Positions 1 to 9,288 of a DNA stretch of 64,000 bases are shown here, piece by piece. Source of the DNA: Pseudomonadota bacterium (GTDB lineage: Bacteria > Pseudomonadota > Alphaproteobacteria > Sphingomonadales > Sphingomonadaceae); assembly GCA_021849075.1 (NCBI GenBank), contig JAJZTH010000001.1, positions 248,001-312,000 of the forward strand. The letters run 5' to 3'. Every line of letters begins with the position of its first letter. Position 1 is the first letter of the stretch. A model generated the notes under the pieces. That model did not search any database. It was not told the origin of the DNA and saw only the letters and a program-made list of their open reading frames with translations. The translations under genes were made by a program, and so were the position numbers.

Positions 1-1335
1 ATGGCCGTCACGCTGGCGATCTACTGGGGCACGCCCTGGCTGCGCTGGGATCGCGGGCCTTATGCGCCGGATCAGGCGGTGCTGATCGATCTGGCACATC
101 GGCGTTTTTACCTGTTCGCGATCGAGATATGGCCGCATGAATTTTATTATGTCGCGGGCCTGCTCATCATGGCGGGGATCGGGCTGTTTCTGGTGACGTC
201 CGCCGTGGGCCGGGCCTGGTGCGGCTATGCCTGTCCGCAGACGGTGTGGACGGACCTCTACCAGCATGTCGAACGCTTTATCGACGGCGACCGCAATGCG
301 CAGATAAAGCTGGCAAAGGCCCCCTGGAGCGTCGCAAAGCTGACCCGGCGGCTGACGAAATGGGGCGTGTGGCTGGCCATCGCCTTCGCCACCGGCGGCG
401 CATGGATTTTCTATTTCGCCGATGCGCCCACGCTCCTCCATGATGTCTGGGCGGGCAGCGCCGCGCCGGTCGCCTATGCCACCATGGCCGTGCTGACCGC
501 CACGACCCTGCTGCTGGGCGGCTTCATGCGCGAACAGGTATGCATCTATATGTGCCCCTGGCCGCGCATCCAGACGGCGATGCTGGACGAAAAATCGCTG
601 GTCGTCACCTATAAGGACTGGCGTGGCGAACAACGCGGCAGCGTCAAGAAGGCGCAGGCCAGCCCCGATCTGTTCGGCGACTGTATTGACTGCAACCAGT
701 GCGTCGCGGTCTGCCCCACCGGCATCGATATCCGGGAAGGGCCACAGGTCGGCTGCATCACCTGCGCCCTGTGCATCGACGCCTGTGACAAGGTGATGCG
801 CCAAGTCGGGCGACAGCGCGGGCTGATCGACTATTGCACGCAGGAGGATGTGGAGGCGGAGAAACAGGGCGCTCCTCCCCGTCGCGCCCTCAAGACGCTG
901 CTGCGCCCCCGCACATTGGCCTATGCGGCGGTGTGGCTGTCGATCGGCGCGGCAATGCTGTTCGCGCTGGGCGCGCGCACCCGGATCGACATCGCCGCGC
1001 AGCAGGATCGCAACCCGATCTTCGTGCGGCTGTCCGACGGGGCGATCCGCAACGCCTATATGGTCAAGGTCCGCAATATGGAGGCGCGGCCGCGCCCGGT
1101 GACGGTCGCTATAGAGGGGCTGCCCGACGCGATGCTGTGGACCGACGCCATGCCGCGCGAACAGGCCATGGCGACCGTCACCGCCACCGTTCCTGCCGAC
1201 AGCGTGGCCAAGCTGCGCCTGTTCATCGCCGCTCCTGCCCCCGGACCGCAGCGGCAGGATTTCGCCTTCACCGTCCGCGCCACCGACCGCGAAGGCGGCG
1301 GCGACAGCGAACCCGCCCGTTTCGAAAGGCCCTGA
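1..1335 (+). CDS. ccoG: Cytochrome c oxidase accessory protein CcoG/FixG (5' partial)
   Basis: Membrane-bound ferredoxin-like protein needed for assembly of the cbb3-type cytochrome oxidase, probably in copper handling at CuB. The visible 444 residues hold the family hallmarks: WDRGP near residue 17, the CxxxC pair WCGYACPQ (C74, C78), a second pair VCIYMCPWPR near 181, and two ferredoxin motifs CIDCNQCVAVCPTGID (about 231) and CITCALCIDACD (about 253). A further membrane helix lies near 305-325 and a periplasmic immunoglobulin-like tail follows. Family members usually carry 30-40 more N-terminal residues including the first helix start, so the methionine at base 1 is probably internal and the gene is cut by the window edge. 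The stop is 3 bases before fixH; operon ccoG-ccoH-ccoI-ccoS. Confidence 0.95.
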   Translation: MAVTLAIYWGTPWLRWDRGPYAPDQAVLIDLAHRRFYLFAIEIWPHEFYYVAGLLIMAGIGLFLVTSAVGRAWCGYACPQTVWTDLYQHVERFIDGDRNAQIKLAKAPWSVAKLTRRLTKWGVWLAIAFATGGAWIFYFADAPTLLHDVWAGSAAPVAYATMAVLTATTLLLGGFMREQVCIYMCPWPRIQTAMLDEKSLVVTYKDWRGEQRGSVKKAQASPDLFGDCIDCNQCVAVCPTGIDIREGPQVGCITCALCIDACDKVMRQVGRQRGLIDYCTQEDVEAEKQGAPPRRALKTLLRPRTLAYAAVWLSIGAAMLFALGARTRIDIAAQQDRNPIFVRLSDGAIRNAYMVKVRNMEARPRPVTVAIEGLPDAMLWTDAMPREQAMATVTATVPADSVAKLRLFIAAPAPGPQRQDFAFTVRATDREGGGDSEPARFERP

Positions 1336-1338
1336 GAT

Positions 1339-1791
1339 ATGATCCGTCGCTTCACCGGCTGGCACATGACCGGCATATTGGTCGCCTTCTTTGCTGTGGT
1401 GATCGCCGTCAATATGCTGATGGCGACCGTCGCGATCCGCTCCTTCGGCGGCACGGTGGTCGACAACAGCTATGTCGAAAGCCAGAAGTTCAACCGCTAT
1501 CTGGCGCAGGCGCGGGCGCAGGATCGGCTCCGCTGGACGGATAATGTCGCGCTGGACCAAGGCCGCCATGTCACGCTGGCGCTGAGCGATGGCGCGGGCG
1601 CGCCGATCCGTGATGCCCGCATCGCGGCAGTGGCGCAGCATCCGCTGGGCCGCGCGCCCGATATTGCCCTGCTCTTCCATGAAGTCACGCCGGGTCATTA
1701 TGTCAGCAATGTCCGCCTGCCCGCCGGCCGCTGGCAATTGCGCGCCGATATCAACAGTGATGCGCAGCATCTGTTGCGGGAGGTTTTCTGA
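1339..1791 (+). CDS. fixH: FixH/CcoH family protein
   Basis: Small membrane-anchored subunit of the cbb3 oxidase assembly set, 150 residues. There is one N-terminal membrane helix (about residues 10-32), then a periplasmic domain with the family start SYVESQKFNRYL and a later GHY...LPAGRWQLRAD stretch. FixH is thought to work with the copper ATPase CcoI and to stay bound to the oxidase. The start is ATG 3 bases after the ccoG stop, and the stop overlaps the start of ccoI by one base (TGATG), so translation is likely coupled. Confidence 0.9.
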   Translation: MIRRFTGWHMTGILVAFFAVVIAVNMLMATVAIRSFGGTVVDNSYVESQKFNRYLAQARAQDRLRWTDNVALDQGRHVTLALSDGAGAPIRDARIAAVAQHPLGRAPDIALLFHEVTPGHYVSNVRLPAGRWQLRADINSDAQHLLREVF

Positions 1792-3923
1792 TGGCGACCC
1801 AGCCTGTTTTTGCCGAGGCCCCCGCCCCCGACAACATCGAAAGCCTGTTCGCCGTGCCCGCGCTCCATTGCGCCGGCTGCATCGCCAAGATCGAAAATGG
1901 CCTCGCCAAAGTGCCGGGCATTGAAGGCGCACGGGTCAACATGACGGCCAGGCGCGTCGCCATCCGCCATGATCCCGCGCTTAGCCCGCCGGAACTGAAG
2001 GCCGCGATCGCCGCCATCGGTTTCGACGCTGAACCTCTGGCCGATCCCGGTGTGGATATCGCCGCCGCCGAAAATCGCGCACTCATCCGGGCGCTGGCGG
2101 TGTCGGGCTTTGCTGCGATGAACATCATGCTGCTGTCGGTGTCGATCTGGTCCGGCGCAGATGGGGCCACGCGACAGATGTTCCATTGGCTCTCCGCCCT
2201 CATCGCCCTGCCTACGGTCGCCTATGCAGGGCAACCCTTCTTCCGCTCCGCCTTCGCCGCACTGCGGCAGGGGCGCACCAATATGGACGTGCCGATCAGC
2301 ATCGGCGTGCTGCTGACCACGGGGATGAGCCTGTATGAAACGCTGACCGGCGGCCATCATGCCTGGTTCGACGGGGCGGTGATGCTGCTTTTCTTCCTGC
2401 TGGCGGGCCGGTGCCTGGACAGCATGATGCGCGGCCGGGCGCGCGCGGGCGTCGCCGCGCTGCTGAAGCAGACTGCGCCGGGCGCGATGGTGCTGGACGA
2501 ACAGGGCGCCAGCCATTGGGTGCGGGCCGATGCGCTGCGCCCGGGGATGCATATGCTGGCCGCCGCGGGGGAGCGGCTGGCCGCGGACGGGCGCGTGGTC
2601 GATGGGAGCAGCGGTCTGGACATCGCCTTCCTGACCGGGGAGAGCGCGCCCGTCCGCGTGGGTCCGGGCGCCGATGTGCAGGCCGGCGCGCTCAATGTCG
2701 ACGGGCCGATCGTGGTGGAGGTGACGGCGGCAGGCCCGAATACGGTGATTGCCGATATCGCCCGGCTGATGGAGGAAGCGGCGCAGGGCAAGTCGCGCTA
2801 TGTCCGCATCGCCGACCGGGCGGCGCGCCTCTATGCGCCCTGCGTCCATCTGCTCGCCGCCCTGTCCTTCGCCGGGTGGATGATCGCCGGTGCGGGCGTG
2901 CATCAGGCGCTGCTGATCGCGGTCGCCGTGCTGCTGATCACCTGTCCCTGCGCGCTGGGGCTGGCGGTTCCGGCGGCGCAGATCGTGGCGTGCGGCGCTT
3001 TGATGAAGCGCGGCGTGCTGGTGAAGGACGGGTCGGCGCTGGAACGGCTGGCCGAAGTGGACCAGGCCGTGTTCGACAAGACCGGCACGCTGACGCTGGG
3101 CCGCCCCACCCCGCGCGACATCGACCGGCTGGAGGCGCAGGACAAGGGCGTCGTGCTGGCGCTGGCGCGCGGCAGCCGCCATCCGCTGAGCATCGCGCTG
3201 CGGCAGGCGCTGGAAGCGCAGGGGGTGATGCCCGCGCGACTGGAGGATATACGCGAACAGCCGGGCGAAGGCATGAGCGGTCGCTTCGATGGCGAGACCG
3301 TGTCCCTTGGCCGTCCCCGCAGCCTGATCAGCCTGTTCGATCTGGCCAGCGAATATCGGCGCGGCGCGGCCACGACATTGCTGCGCTTTGCCGACGCCCC
3401 CCGCCCCGATGCGGTGGAAACGCTGGCAACGCTCAACGCGATGGGCATCACAACTTTGATCGCCAGCGGCGACCGGCCCGAAGCGCTGGAGGCGATCGCC
3501 CGCGCCACAGGCACGACTGCGATCGGCCATTTGCGCCCGCAGGACAAGCTGGCGCTGATCGGCCGGCTGAAGGCGGCAGGGCATAGGGTATTGATGGTGG
3601 GCGATGGCCTGAATGACGGGCCTGCGCTGGCCGCCGGCCATGCCAGTATGGCCCCGGCCTCCGCCAGCGACGCCAGCCAGCTGGCCGCCGACGCCGTCTT
3701 TCTGGGCGACCGGCTGGCCCCGGTGACGATGGCTGTGCGCACCGCCCGGCGCAGCGTCGCCGTGGTGAAGCAGAATTTCGCGCTGGCGATCGGCTATAAT
3801 ATCTTCGCCGTGCCGCTGGCGATCCTGGGCCATGTCACGCCGCTGGTCGCCGCCATCGCCATGTCCACCAGTTCGCTGGTGGTGATCGCCAACGCCCTGC
3901 GGCTGAAGGGAAACGCCCGATGA
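1791..3923 (+). CDS. ccoI: Copper-translocating P1B-type ATPase CcoI/FixI
   Basis: Copper-exporting ATPase that supplies copper for cbb3 oxidase biogenesis in the inner membrane; 710 residues, normal for the family. Seen in order: N-terminal heavy-metal-associated domain with the variant motif LHCAGC (about residues 24-29), membrane helices, the transmembrane CPC motif (ITCPCALGL, about 384), phosphorylation site DKTGTLT (about 428), and the hinge motif GDGLNDGPAL (about 604). The CPC motif and the place between fixH and ccoS favour the CcoI branch over CopA; a general copper exporter would not sit inside this operon. It overlaps fixH by 1 base and ccoS by 4 bases (ATGA). Confidence 0.93.
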   Translation: MATQPVFAEAPAPDNIESLFAVPALHCAGCIAKIENGLAKVPGIEGARVNMTARRVAIRHDPALSPPELKAAIAAIGFDAEPLADPGVDIAAAENRALIRALAVSGFAAMNIMLLSVSIWSGADGATRQMFHWLSALIALPTVAYAGQPFFRSAFAALRQGRTNMDVPISIGVLLTTGMSLYETLTGGHHAWFDGAVMLLFFLLAGRCLDSMMRGRARAGVAALLKQTAPGAMVLDEQGASHWVRADALRPGMHMLAAAGERLAADGRVVDGSSGLDIAFLTGESAPVRVGPGADVQAGALNVDGPIVVEVTAAGPNTVIADIARLMEEAAQGKSRYVRIADRAARLYAPCVHLLAALSFAGWMIAGAGVHQALLIAVAVLLITCPCALGLAVPAAQIVACGALMKRGVLVKDGSALERLAEVDQAVFDKTGTLTLGRPTPRDIDRLEAQDKGVVLALARGSRHPLSIALRQALEAQGVMPARLEDIREQPGEGMSGRFDGETVSLGRPRSLISLFDLASEYRRGAATTLLRFADAPRPDAVETLATLNAMGITTLIASGDRPEALEAIARATGTTAIGHLRPQDKLALIGRLKAAGHRVLMVGDGLNDGPALAAGHASMAPASASDASQLAADAVFLGDRLAPVTMAVRTARRSVAVVKQNFALAIGYNIFAVPLAILGHVTPLVAAIAMSTSSLVVIANALRLKGNAR

Positions 3924-4060
3924 CCGGCATTTCCATCCTGATCCCGATCGCTCTCAGCCTTGGCCTGCTGGGTCTGGCCGCCTTCTTCTGGGCGCTGCGC
4001 GACGGCCAGTTCGATGATGCGGACGGCGCCGCCGCCCGCATCCTGATCGATGAGGAATAG
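3920..4060 (+). CDS. ccoS: cbb3-type oxidase assembly protein CcoS
   Basis: A 46-residue single-helix protein required for putting haem and copper into cbb3 oxidase. The N-terminal half is one membrane helix, followed by the signature WALRDGQFDDADG and RILIDEE, which matches the CcoS pattern of a tryptophan after the helix, GQFDD and a short acidic end. The start ATG overlaps the ccoI stop (ATGA). It closes the ccoGHIS operon; the structural oxidase genes ccoNOQP would be expected to the left of the window. Confidence 0.92.
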   Translation: MTGISILIPIALSLGLLGLAAFFWALRDGQFDDADGAAARILIDEE

Positions 4061-4091
4061 AGGATGAGAGCATAATGATTTCACGCCAAAT

Positions 4092-4239
4092 CCGTTCGCC
4101 CTGAGCTTGTCGAAGCTTCAAACGAGGCACGTGACTCGTTTGAACCTGAGCGACTGCTGCAAGAAGGCAGTCGAAGGGGGCTGCCCTTTGCAAACGCTTC
4201 AAGAACAGAACAGGGCTTCGACAAGCTCAGCCCGAACGG
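4092..4239. repeat. REP-like inverted repeat pair, copy A
   Basis: Two 24-base arms, 4092-4115 (starts CCGTTCGCCCTGAGCTTG) and its near-perfect reverse complement 4216-4239, enclose about 100 bases. The same arms occur at 40031-40125 and, decayed, at 36264-36336. The pair lies between the convergent ccoS and receptor genes, where a transcript could fold and end. This arm sequence is familiar from many sphingomonad intergenic regions. Bases 4061-4261 hold no gene. Confidence 0.85.
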
Positions 4240-4261
4240 AAGTTGGGCGATCCCTATTGAA

Positions 4262-6220
4262 CTAGAAACGCACGCCCACGCCCATCCAGATGCGCGCCGG
4301 ATCGATGATATAGCCTGACGCATCATAGTTCAGCCGCTTGTCGAGCAGGTTCTGCACCCCGCCATGGACGGTGAAGGCCGGCGTGATCTTGTACGATCCG
4401 CCAATGTCCACCACCGTATAGCTGGCGGCGAAGATGTTGCTGCCGCTGATCTGCGCTTCGGTCACGGCTTCCTTGCCGCGATAGACGGCGCGGGCATAGG
4501 CGGACAGGCGCTGGTCGGGTTTCCAGTTCAGCGAGGCGCTGGCCTGCTGCTTGGGCGTGTCGTTCAGCGCCGCGCCCGCCGCCGCGCCGGTCAGCTGTTC
4601 CGAATCGGTCAACGTGCCCGACGCATTGACCCGCAACGTGCTGGTCAGCGGGAAATCGACCGACAGTTCGATACCGCGCACCTTGGCCTTGTCGACATTG
4701 ACATAGGTCGTGGGCGGACGGCCGATGGTGCTCAGCGGCTCATCGACGCACCAGGCCCCTGCCTCGATACAGGTTACGCGCGTGATCTTGTCATTGAAGC
4801 GTGTGTCATAGGCGGTCAGGCTGGCGTTGAAGCGTCCGCGCGAAAAGAGCAGGGCCGCTTCGAAGGTGCGCGAGGTTTCCGCCTCCAGATCCGGGTTGCC
4901 ATAGATGGTGCCGCCCCGGCTGGTCTGGCCCCAGTCGGACAGCGTCTGGCGCAGGCTGGGCGCGCGGAAGCCCTGCGAATAGCCGCCCTTCAGCGTCAAT
5001 GCCTGATTGATGTTCCACACCGCATAGGCGCGCGGGGTCCAGTGCACGCCATATTGTTCGTCATTATCCATGCGAATGCCGCCGGTCAGCGCCAGTCCAT
5101 CCAGCAGCTTCAGCTCATTTTCCGCGAACAAGGCCCAGCTGGTGCGCGTCGTGCCGGTGGTGGTGGAACCGGACAGGCGGTTCCCGGTCAGGTCGGTCAG
5201 GTCTTCATAGCGATAGAAGCCGCCCACGGTCAGCGTGTTGGATGGCAGCGGCACGACCCACAGGCTCTGCGCGACCGTGTTCTTCACCTGCTTTTGCGCG
5301 GTGACGTTTTTCGCATCCTCATATTGCAGATAGGATTCGGAACTGGCGAAGCCCCATTTGCCGCTATGGCTGATCGAACCGACCTTGCGCCGCTGATCCT
5401 GCACATCCACCGTTCCGGCCGGCGCAGTTGCCGAAGCTTCGATCGTCTCGCCCGAAACCTGCGTCACCTTCTGGCGATAATAGCCCGCCTCCAGCAGGAT
5501 TTCATGCCGGTCATTGAGCGCAAAGCCGACCTTTCCGGCCAGGCTCTGGTCCAGCCGCTCGGGCGTGCCGCCGATCACCTTGTCGCCTTCGCGCCGGTTG
5601 ATCGCCCCCTGCAATTGCAGGCCCACACCGTTCGTCACCGGGCCGGACAGATAGAAATTGCCGTCGCCGAAATTGCCATAGTCGCTGCCCAGCTGCATCG
5701 TGCCGTTGACCCGCGCGCTGCCGCGCCAGTCGCTGCCGATGCGACGGGTGATGATGTTGACGACGCCGCCCATCGCATCCGACCCGTAGAGCGAGGACAT
5801 GGGACCGCGGACCACCTCGATCCGTTCGATCGCCTCCAGCGGCGGCAGCTGGCCGCCCTCGCTGATATTGCCGCCATTGGTGCGCGATTCGCGTGACGAG
5901 AGCCGCTTTCCGTCGACCAGGATCAGCGTATATTGCGGCGCCATGCCGCGAATGGAGATGTCGCGGCTATTGCCCTCGCCCGGCGTTACCGTGACGCCCG
6001 GAATTTCCATCAGCGCATCGGTCACTTCGCGATAGGGCAGCCGATCAAGCTGTTCGCGGGTGATGACGCTGATCGATGCCGGCGCATCGCGCACTTCCTG
6101 TTCACGGCCGGCGGCGGTGACGACGATTTCGCTGCTGTCGGCCTCCGCCGCCCACGCCGGGGCAAGCATGGTCAGAACCGGGACGAGCGCGGTGGCGCGC
6201 AGAAGGGACTGGACCTTCAC
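4262..6220 (-). CDS. TonB-dependent receptor, CirA/FepA-like
   Basis: Outer-membrane gated channel for a ferric catecholate siderophore or a similar ligand; 652 residues. A signal peptide ending in PAWA-AEA is followed by a TonB-box-like stretch (SEIVVTAAG), a plug domain with DGKRLSSRES, the motif IERIEVVRGPMSSLYGSDAMGGVVNIITRR, and a beta barrel ending in VGVRF with a terminal phenylalanine. The start is taken as GTG at 6220 because AGAGGAG lies 8 bases upstream and this puts the signal peptide at the N-terminus; an ATG 66 bases further out adds an unneeded leader. The plug most resembles CirA/FepA receptors. It stands alone, convergent to ccoS. Confidence 0.88.
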   Translation of the reverse strand: MKVQSLLRATALVPVLTMLAPAWAAEADSSEIVVTAAGREQEVRDAPASISVITREQLDRLPYREVTDALMEIPGVTVTPGEGNSRDISIRGMAPQYTLILVDGKRLSSRESRTNGGNISEGGQLPPLEAIERIEVVRGPMSSLYGSDAMGGVVNIITRRIGSDWRGSARVNGTMQLGSDYGNFGDGNFYLSGPVTNGVGLQLQGAINRREGDKVIGGTPERLDQSLAGKVGFALNDRHEILLEAGYYRQKVTQVSGETIEASATAPAGTVDVQDQRRKVGSISHSGKWGFASSESYLQYEDAKNVTAQKQVKNTVAQSLWVVPLPSNTLTVGGFYRYEDLTDLTGNRLSGSTTTGTTRTSWALFAENELKLLDGLALTGGIRMDNDEQYGVHWTPRAYAVWNINQALTLKGGYSQGFRAPSLRQTLSDWGQTSRGGTIYGNPDLEAETSRTFEAALLFSRGRFNASLTAYDTRFNDKITRVTCIEAGAWCVDEPLSTIGRPPTTYVNVDKAKVRGIELSVDFPLTSTLRVNASGTLTDSEQLTGAAAGAALNDTPKQQASASLNWKPDQRLSAYARAVYRGKEAVTEAQISGSNIFAASYTVVDIGGSYKITPAFTVHGGVQNLLDKRLNYDASGYIIDPARIWMGVGVRF

Positions 6221-6353
6221 GTAGGAAACTCCTCTGGATGAAATTATGGGCCGGGCGAAGCGAATGACCTGCCCGTTTCGGGTCATGGCAGCGCCACACC
6301 CGGTCTATCTGTGATTATGCGATCCCCCGGCGTCTTGAGATGACGCATCTAGT

Positions 6354-6368
6354 TGCGATTGCTTCGCA
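6354..6368. promoter_or_regulatory. Possible operator upstream of CirA-like receptor
   Basis: TGCGA-N5-TCGCA is an inverted repeat 134 bases before the receptor start. It resembles the half-sites at 9650-9670 in front of the other iron receptor. The remainder of 6221-6454 shows no gene. A Fur or other iron regulator is a guess. Confidence 0.25.
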
Positions 6369-6454
6369 GCCGCATGTGTCGCATCCGCGCGGCCATGCCA
6401 AATATCAAATCTGAATAGCGGTTGTGCGCGATATGATCGCTGCGCAATGGCCGG

Positions 6455-7315
6455 TCAGGCAGCCGCCGCCAGCATCTCGATCAGCCATAGGGTGGCGGGA
6501 TCGCGCGCGCTGCGCTCATGCCACAGCAGCCAATAGTCAAAGCCCGCCACCTCTTGCGGCGCGGGCAGGCAGGCAAAGCCGTGCGACCGGGCAAAGCGTT
6601 GCGCCGCCCGGTCGGGCATGGTCAGGATCGCGTCGCTCGCCCCGATCAGATCAGGCGCGGCGTAGAAATAGGGCAGGCGCGCCATGACCCGGCGCTCTTC
6701 GGCCCGATCGCCCAGGCTGGCATGGACATGGTCGACATGCGGTTCGCCAATGCTGATCGCGACATGGGGCCAGGCGAGATAATCCTCCAGCGTCACGCTG
6801 TTTTGCGTTGCCAGCGGATGATCCGGCCGCACGATCAGCGACTGGGTTTCGCGGAACAGATGGCGCGAATGGGCCAGCGACAAGTCGGGTTCCAGACCAT
6901 AGATGACCAGATCCAGCTCGCCCGCCGCCAGTTTGCGGAACATATCCTCGGAAAAGGCGGAAACATCGATCCGACAGTCGGGCGCGGCCGCGCCGATCCC
7001 CGGCAAGGCGGGTGACAGCACCGACAGCACGCCATAGTCGGTCGCCGCCATGCGAAACACCCGGTCGAGCGTTTCCGGCGCGAAATCGGCCGGCTCCAGC
7101 ATCGTCGTGGTCAGCGCCAGCCAGTCTTCGAGCGGCTGGGCCAGTTCCACGCCGCGCCGCGTCAACGTCATCCCCGCGCCAGACCGCACCAGCAGCGGAT
7201 CGGCCAGCAACTGGCGCAACTGGCCCAGCGCGCGGCTGACGGTAGGCTGGCTCAGCCCCAGACGTTGGGCCGCGCGGCTGACGCTGCGAGTCTGAAGCAG
7301 GATGCTGAGCGTCAC
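6455..7315 (-). CDS. LysR-family transcriptional regulator
   Basis: DNA-binding regulator with an N-terminal winged helix (SVSRAAQRLGLSQPTVSRALGQLR) and a LysR substrate domain from about residue 90. From the GTG at 7315 it is 286 residues, but the family normally has about ten residues before this point (pattern DxNLLVTL), and those are encoded without a stop upstream (LAIRPLDVNLL). In that extension no ATG, GTG or TTG is in frame; an ATC at 7342 sits 7 bases after AAAGAGG. The true start is therefore uncertain. It follows the DUF3325 gene by less than 45 bases and may be the last gene of that iron operon. The target is unknown. Confidence 0.85.
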   Translation of the reverse strand: MTLSILLQTRSVSRAAQRLGLSQPTVSRALGQLRQLLADPLLVRSGAGMTLTRRGVELAQPLEDWLALTTTMLEPADFAPETLDRVFRMAATDYGVLSVLSPALPGIGAAAPDCRIDVSAFSEDMFRKLAAGELDLVIYGLEPDLSLAHSRHLFRETQSLIVRPDHPLATQNSVTLEDYLAWPHVAISIGEPHVDHVHASLGDRAEERRVMARLPYFYAAPDLIGASDAILTMPDRAAQRFARSHGFACLPAPQEVAGFDYWLLWHERSARDPATLWLIEMLAAAA

Positions 7316-7355
7316 CAGCAGATTGACGTCGAGCGGACGGATCGCAAGGCCCTCT

Positions 7356-7673
7356 TTACAACATGGTCAGCAGCAGACCGGTCGCCATCGCCGGAGCGGC
7401 CAGTCCATAGGCCAGACGCGGCCGCCAGGACAAGAGCAGCACCAACGCCGCGCCGCCAATACAGAGTTGCCCTATCCAGGCGACCACGCCCAGCCCGGCG
7501 CCGAACCGCGCGATCGCCACGATCGCCGCCAGCGCCAGCAGCGCCCAGCCCAGCGGACGCGCCGCCCGCATCGACGGCATCGCCGGCAAAGGCTGCGCAG
7601 GCCGATATTTCTTGACTGCCAGCGCCAGGCTGGCCAGCGCGGCATAGCCGATCAGGCCGGTTTCAAGCGACAT
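7356..7673 (-). CDS. DUF3325-type small membrane protein
   Basis: A 105-residue protein with three or four hydrophobic helices and little else. Proteins of this size and pattern (DUF3325) regularly lie downstream of a PepSY-associated membrane gene in iron-uptake operons. It overlaps the end of the PepSY gene by 11 bases, so the two are co-translated. Its role is unknown; it may be a partner subunit of the PepSY protein in moving iron or electrons across the inner membrane. Family assignment rests on context and hydrophobicity more than on a diagnostic motif. Confidence 0.7.
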   Translation of the reverse strand: MSLETGLIGYAALASLALAVKKYRPAQPLPAMPSMRAARPLGWALLALAAIVAIARFGAGLGVVAWIGQLCIGGAALVLLLSWRPRLAYGLAAPAMATGLLLTML

Positions 7674-9288
7674 CGACAGCCTCCCGCGCGACCATGGTGA
7701 GCGAAGGCGGCGCCGATGGCGGCTGGGGCTTTCGCTTGCGCACCGGCGCGGTCTTCACCTGCGTCGCCCGCCATGCGCCAAAGCCCAGCAGCGCGCCGAT
7801 GGCGATCATGGCGACATCGAACGCCACGAACAGCGTGTCCCCCCGCATCAGGCTGGCGATCAGCCCCCGGTCCGTCGTCGCCATATTGACCAGCGGCAAC
7901 GCCAGGAAGGCGGCGGCCGACAGGCCCAGCGCCTCCGGCCAGGCGCGCTTTACCGGACGCAGCACTGTCAGCGCGGCCAGGCCGAACCACACCCAATACA
8001 TCGCCTTGACCTCCAATGCCTCACGCCCCGCCAGATCGGCCGGGATCAGCCGGTTGGCCAGCAGGAACGCCGCCATGCCCGCCGGCAGGCAGGCGATGGT
8101 CGCGATGTTCAGCCGCTCGACCAGACGGAAGCCGAAGAAGGGCTTCGCACCCGGCTTGCGGCGCTTGGCGGTCCACAGCAACAGGCCGGTGCCGACCATC
8201 GCCGTGCCGGTCAGGCCCAGCAGAAAATAGGTCCAGCGCAGCACCGGCCCGGCATAATTGCCCAGATGCAGGCCCAGCATCACGCCGGCGGTCGCGATCG
8301 CCACGCCGGGCGCGGGCGACGCCGAAAGGCGCGCGCCGGTGACGCCCGAATAGGTGATGGAACCGGCGCGGGCGTTGATCTGATCCGCGCTGCTGCGCTG
8401 GACCGTCACCGTGGCCGCCGCATCATTGGGGTTGCGGATGACGATGGTGCGCGGCGTGCCGCCATTCCATTCGGCGCGGGCCGCATCGACCATTGGCCCG
8501 ATCGGCGCGAACGGCGCAGCGCGACCGGCCGCCGGCTCCTCATCCTCCCGGCCATAGGCTTCGGCATAGAAGGCGGCGGGCTTGGCGTAATTGGCCACCG
8601 CCGGCCAGGGCATGTACATCGCGACCAGCGTGATCAGGCCGGTATAGGTGATCATCGCATGAAAGGGCAGCGCCAGCACCGCTGACACATTATGCGCGTC
8701 CAGCCAGCTACGCTGCCCCTTGTTCCAGCGCAGCATGAAGAAATCGGCGAAGAAGCGCTTATGCGTCACCACGCCGGATATGATCGCCGCCAGCATGAAG
8801 ATGGCGCACACCCCCGCCAGCCAGCGGCCCCAGGGATGGGGCAACTGCAATTGGAAATGGAAGCGATAAAAATGTTCGCCCCCGCGCGTTTCCCGCGCGG
8901 TCACAGGCGCGCCGGTCACCGGGTCCAGCCGGATTTCCGGGCGGCGGGGCGCTGGCGGCGCATCGGGATCTGGATTGGGCCGGGCGCGCGCGAAGATGCG
9001 GGTTTCCATCATCCGGTCGTCGGGCAGGTAGATATACCATTGCTCGTCATCCGGCGACGTCGCCTGCATATGCGCGACCGCCAGTTCCGCCGCATGGCGC
9101 GGCGACACCGGGGCCAGCTGCAATTCGGGCTGCATCCAGCGGGTGATCTCCGGCCGGAAATAGCTGGCCGTGCCGGTCAGGAACATGGCGAACAAGATCC
9201 ATCCGGCCAGCAGCCCCAGCCAGGTGTGAATCCACGCCATCGACTGGCGCAGGCCGCGCGCCGCATCCACATCCACCGCCTTGCTCAT
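7663..9288 (-). CDS. PepSY-associated transmembrane protein (iron uptake)
   Basis: Inner-membrane protein of 541 residues of the PepSY TM-helix family. The first helix follows WIHTWLGLLAGWILFAMFLTGT, the typical start. A long periplasmic loop contains FHFQLQLPHPWGRW, and further helices begin at about residues 160, 205, 345, 395 and 450. Members next to siderophore receptors are thought to reduce ferric siderophore in the periplasm or to aid import. The start is ATG at 9288, which overlaps the stop of the DUF3649 gene (ATGA) and gives MSKAVDVDAARG; an ATG 21 bases upstream is possible but would increase the overlap. The operon is DUF3649-PepSY-DUF3325. Confidence 0.85.
   Translation of the reverse strand: MSKAVDVDAARGLRQSMAWIHTWLGLLAGWILFAMFLTGTASYFRPEITRWMQPELQLAPVSPRHAAELAVAHMQATSPDDEQWYIYLPDDRMMETRIFARARPNPDPDAPPAPRRPEIRLDPVTGAPVTARETRGGEHFYRFHFQLQLPHPWGRWLAGVCAIFMLAAIISGVVTHKRFFADFFMLRWNKGQRSWLDAHNVSAVLALPFHAMITYTGLITLVAMYMPWPAVANYAKPAAFYAEAYGREDEEPAAGRAAPFAPIGPMVDAARAEWNGGTPRTIVIRNPNDAAATVTVQRSSADQINARAGSITYSGVTGARLSASPAPGVAIATAGVMLGLHLGNYAGPVLRWTYFLLGLTGTAMVGTGLLLWTAKRRKPGAKPFFGFRLVERLNIATIACLPAGMAAFLLANRLIPADLAGREALEVKAMYWVWFGLAALTVLRPVKRAWPEALGLSAAAFLALPLVNMATTDRGLIASLMRGDTLFVAFDVAMIAIGALLGFGAWRATQVKTAPVRKRKPQPPSAPPSLTMVAREAVDVA

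Noticed and set aside
1698..3833. 711-residue open frame on the minus strand opposite ccoI
   Set aside because: It is Arg/Gln/His-rich with no domain and mirrors the clear copper ATPase gene; such antisense frames are common in high-GC DNA.
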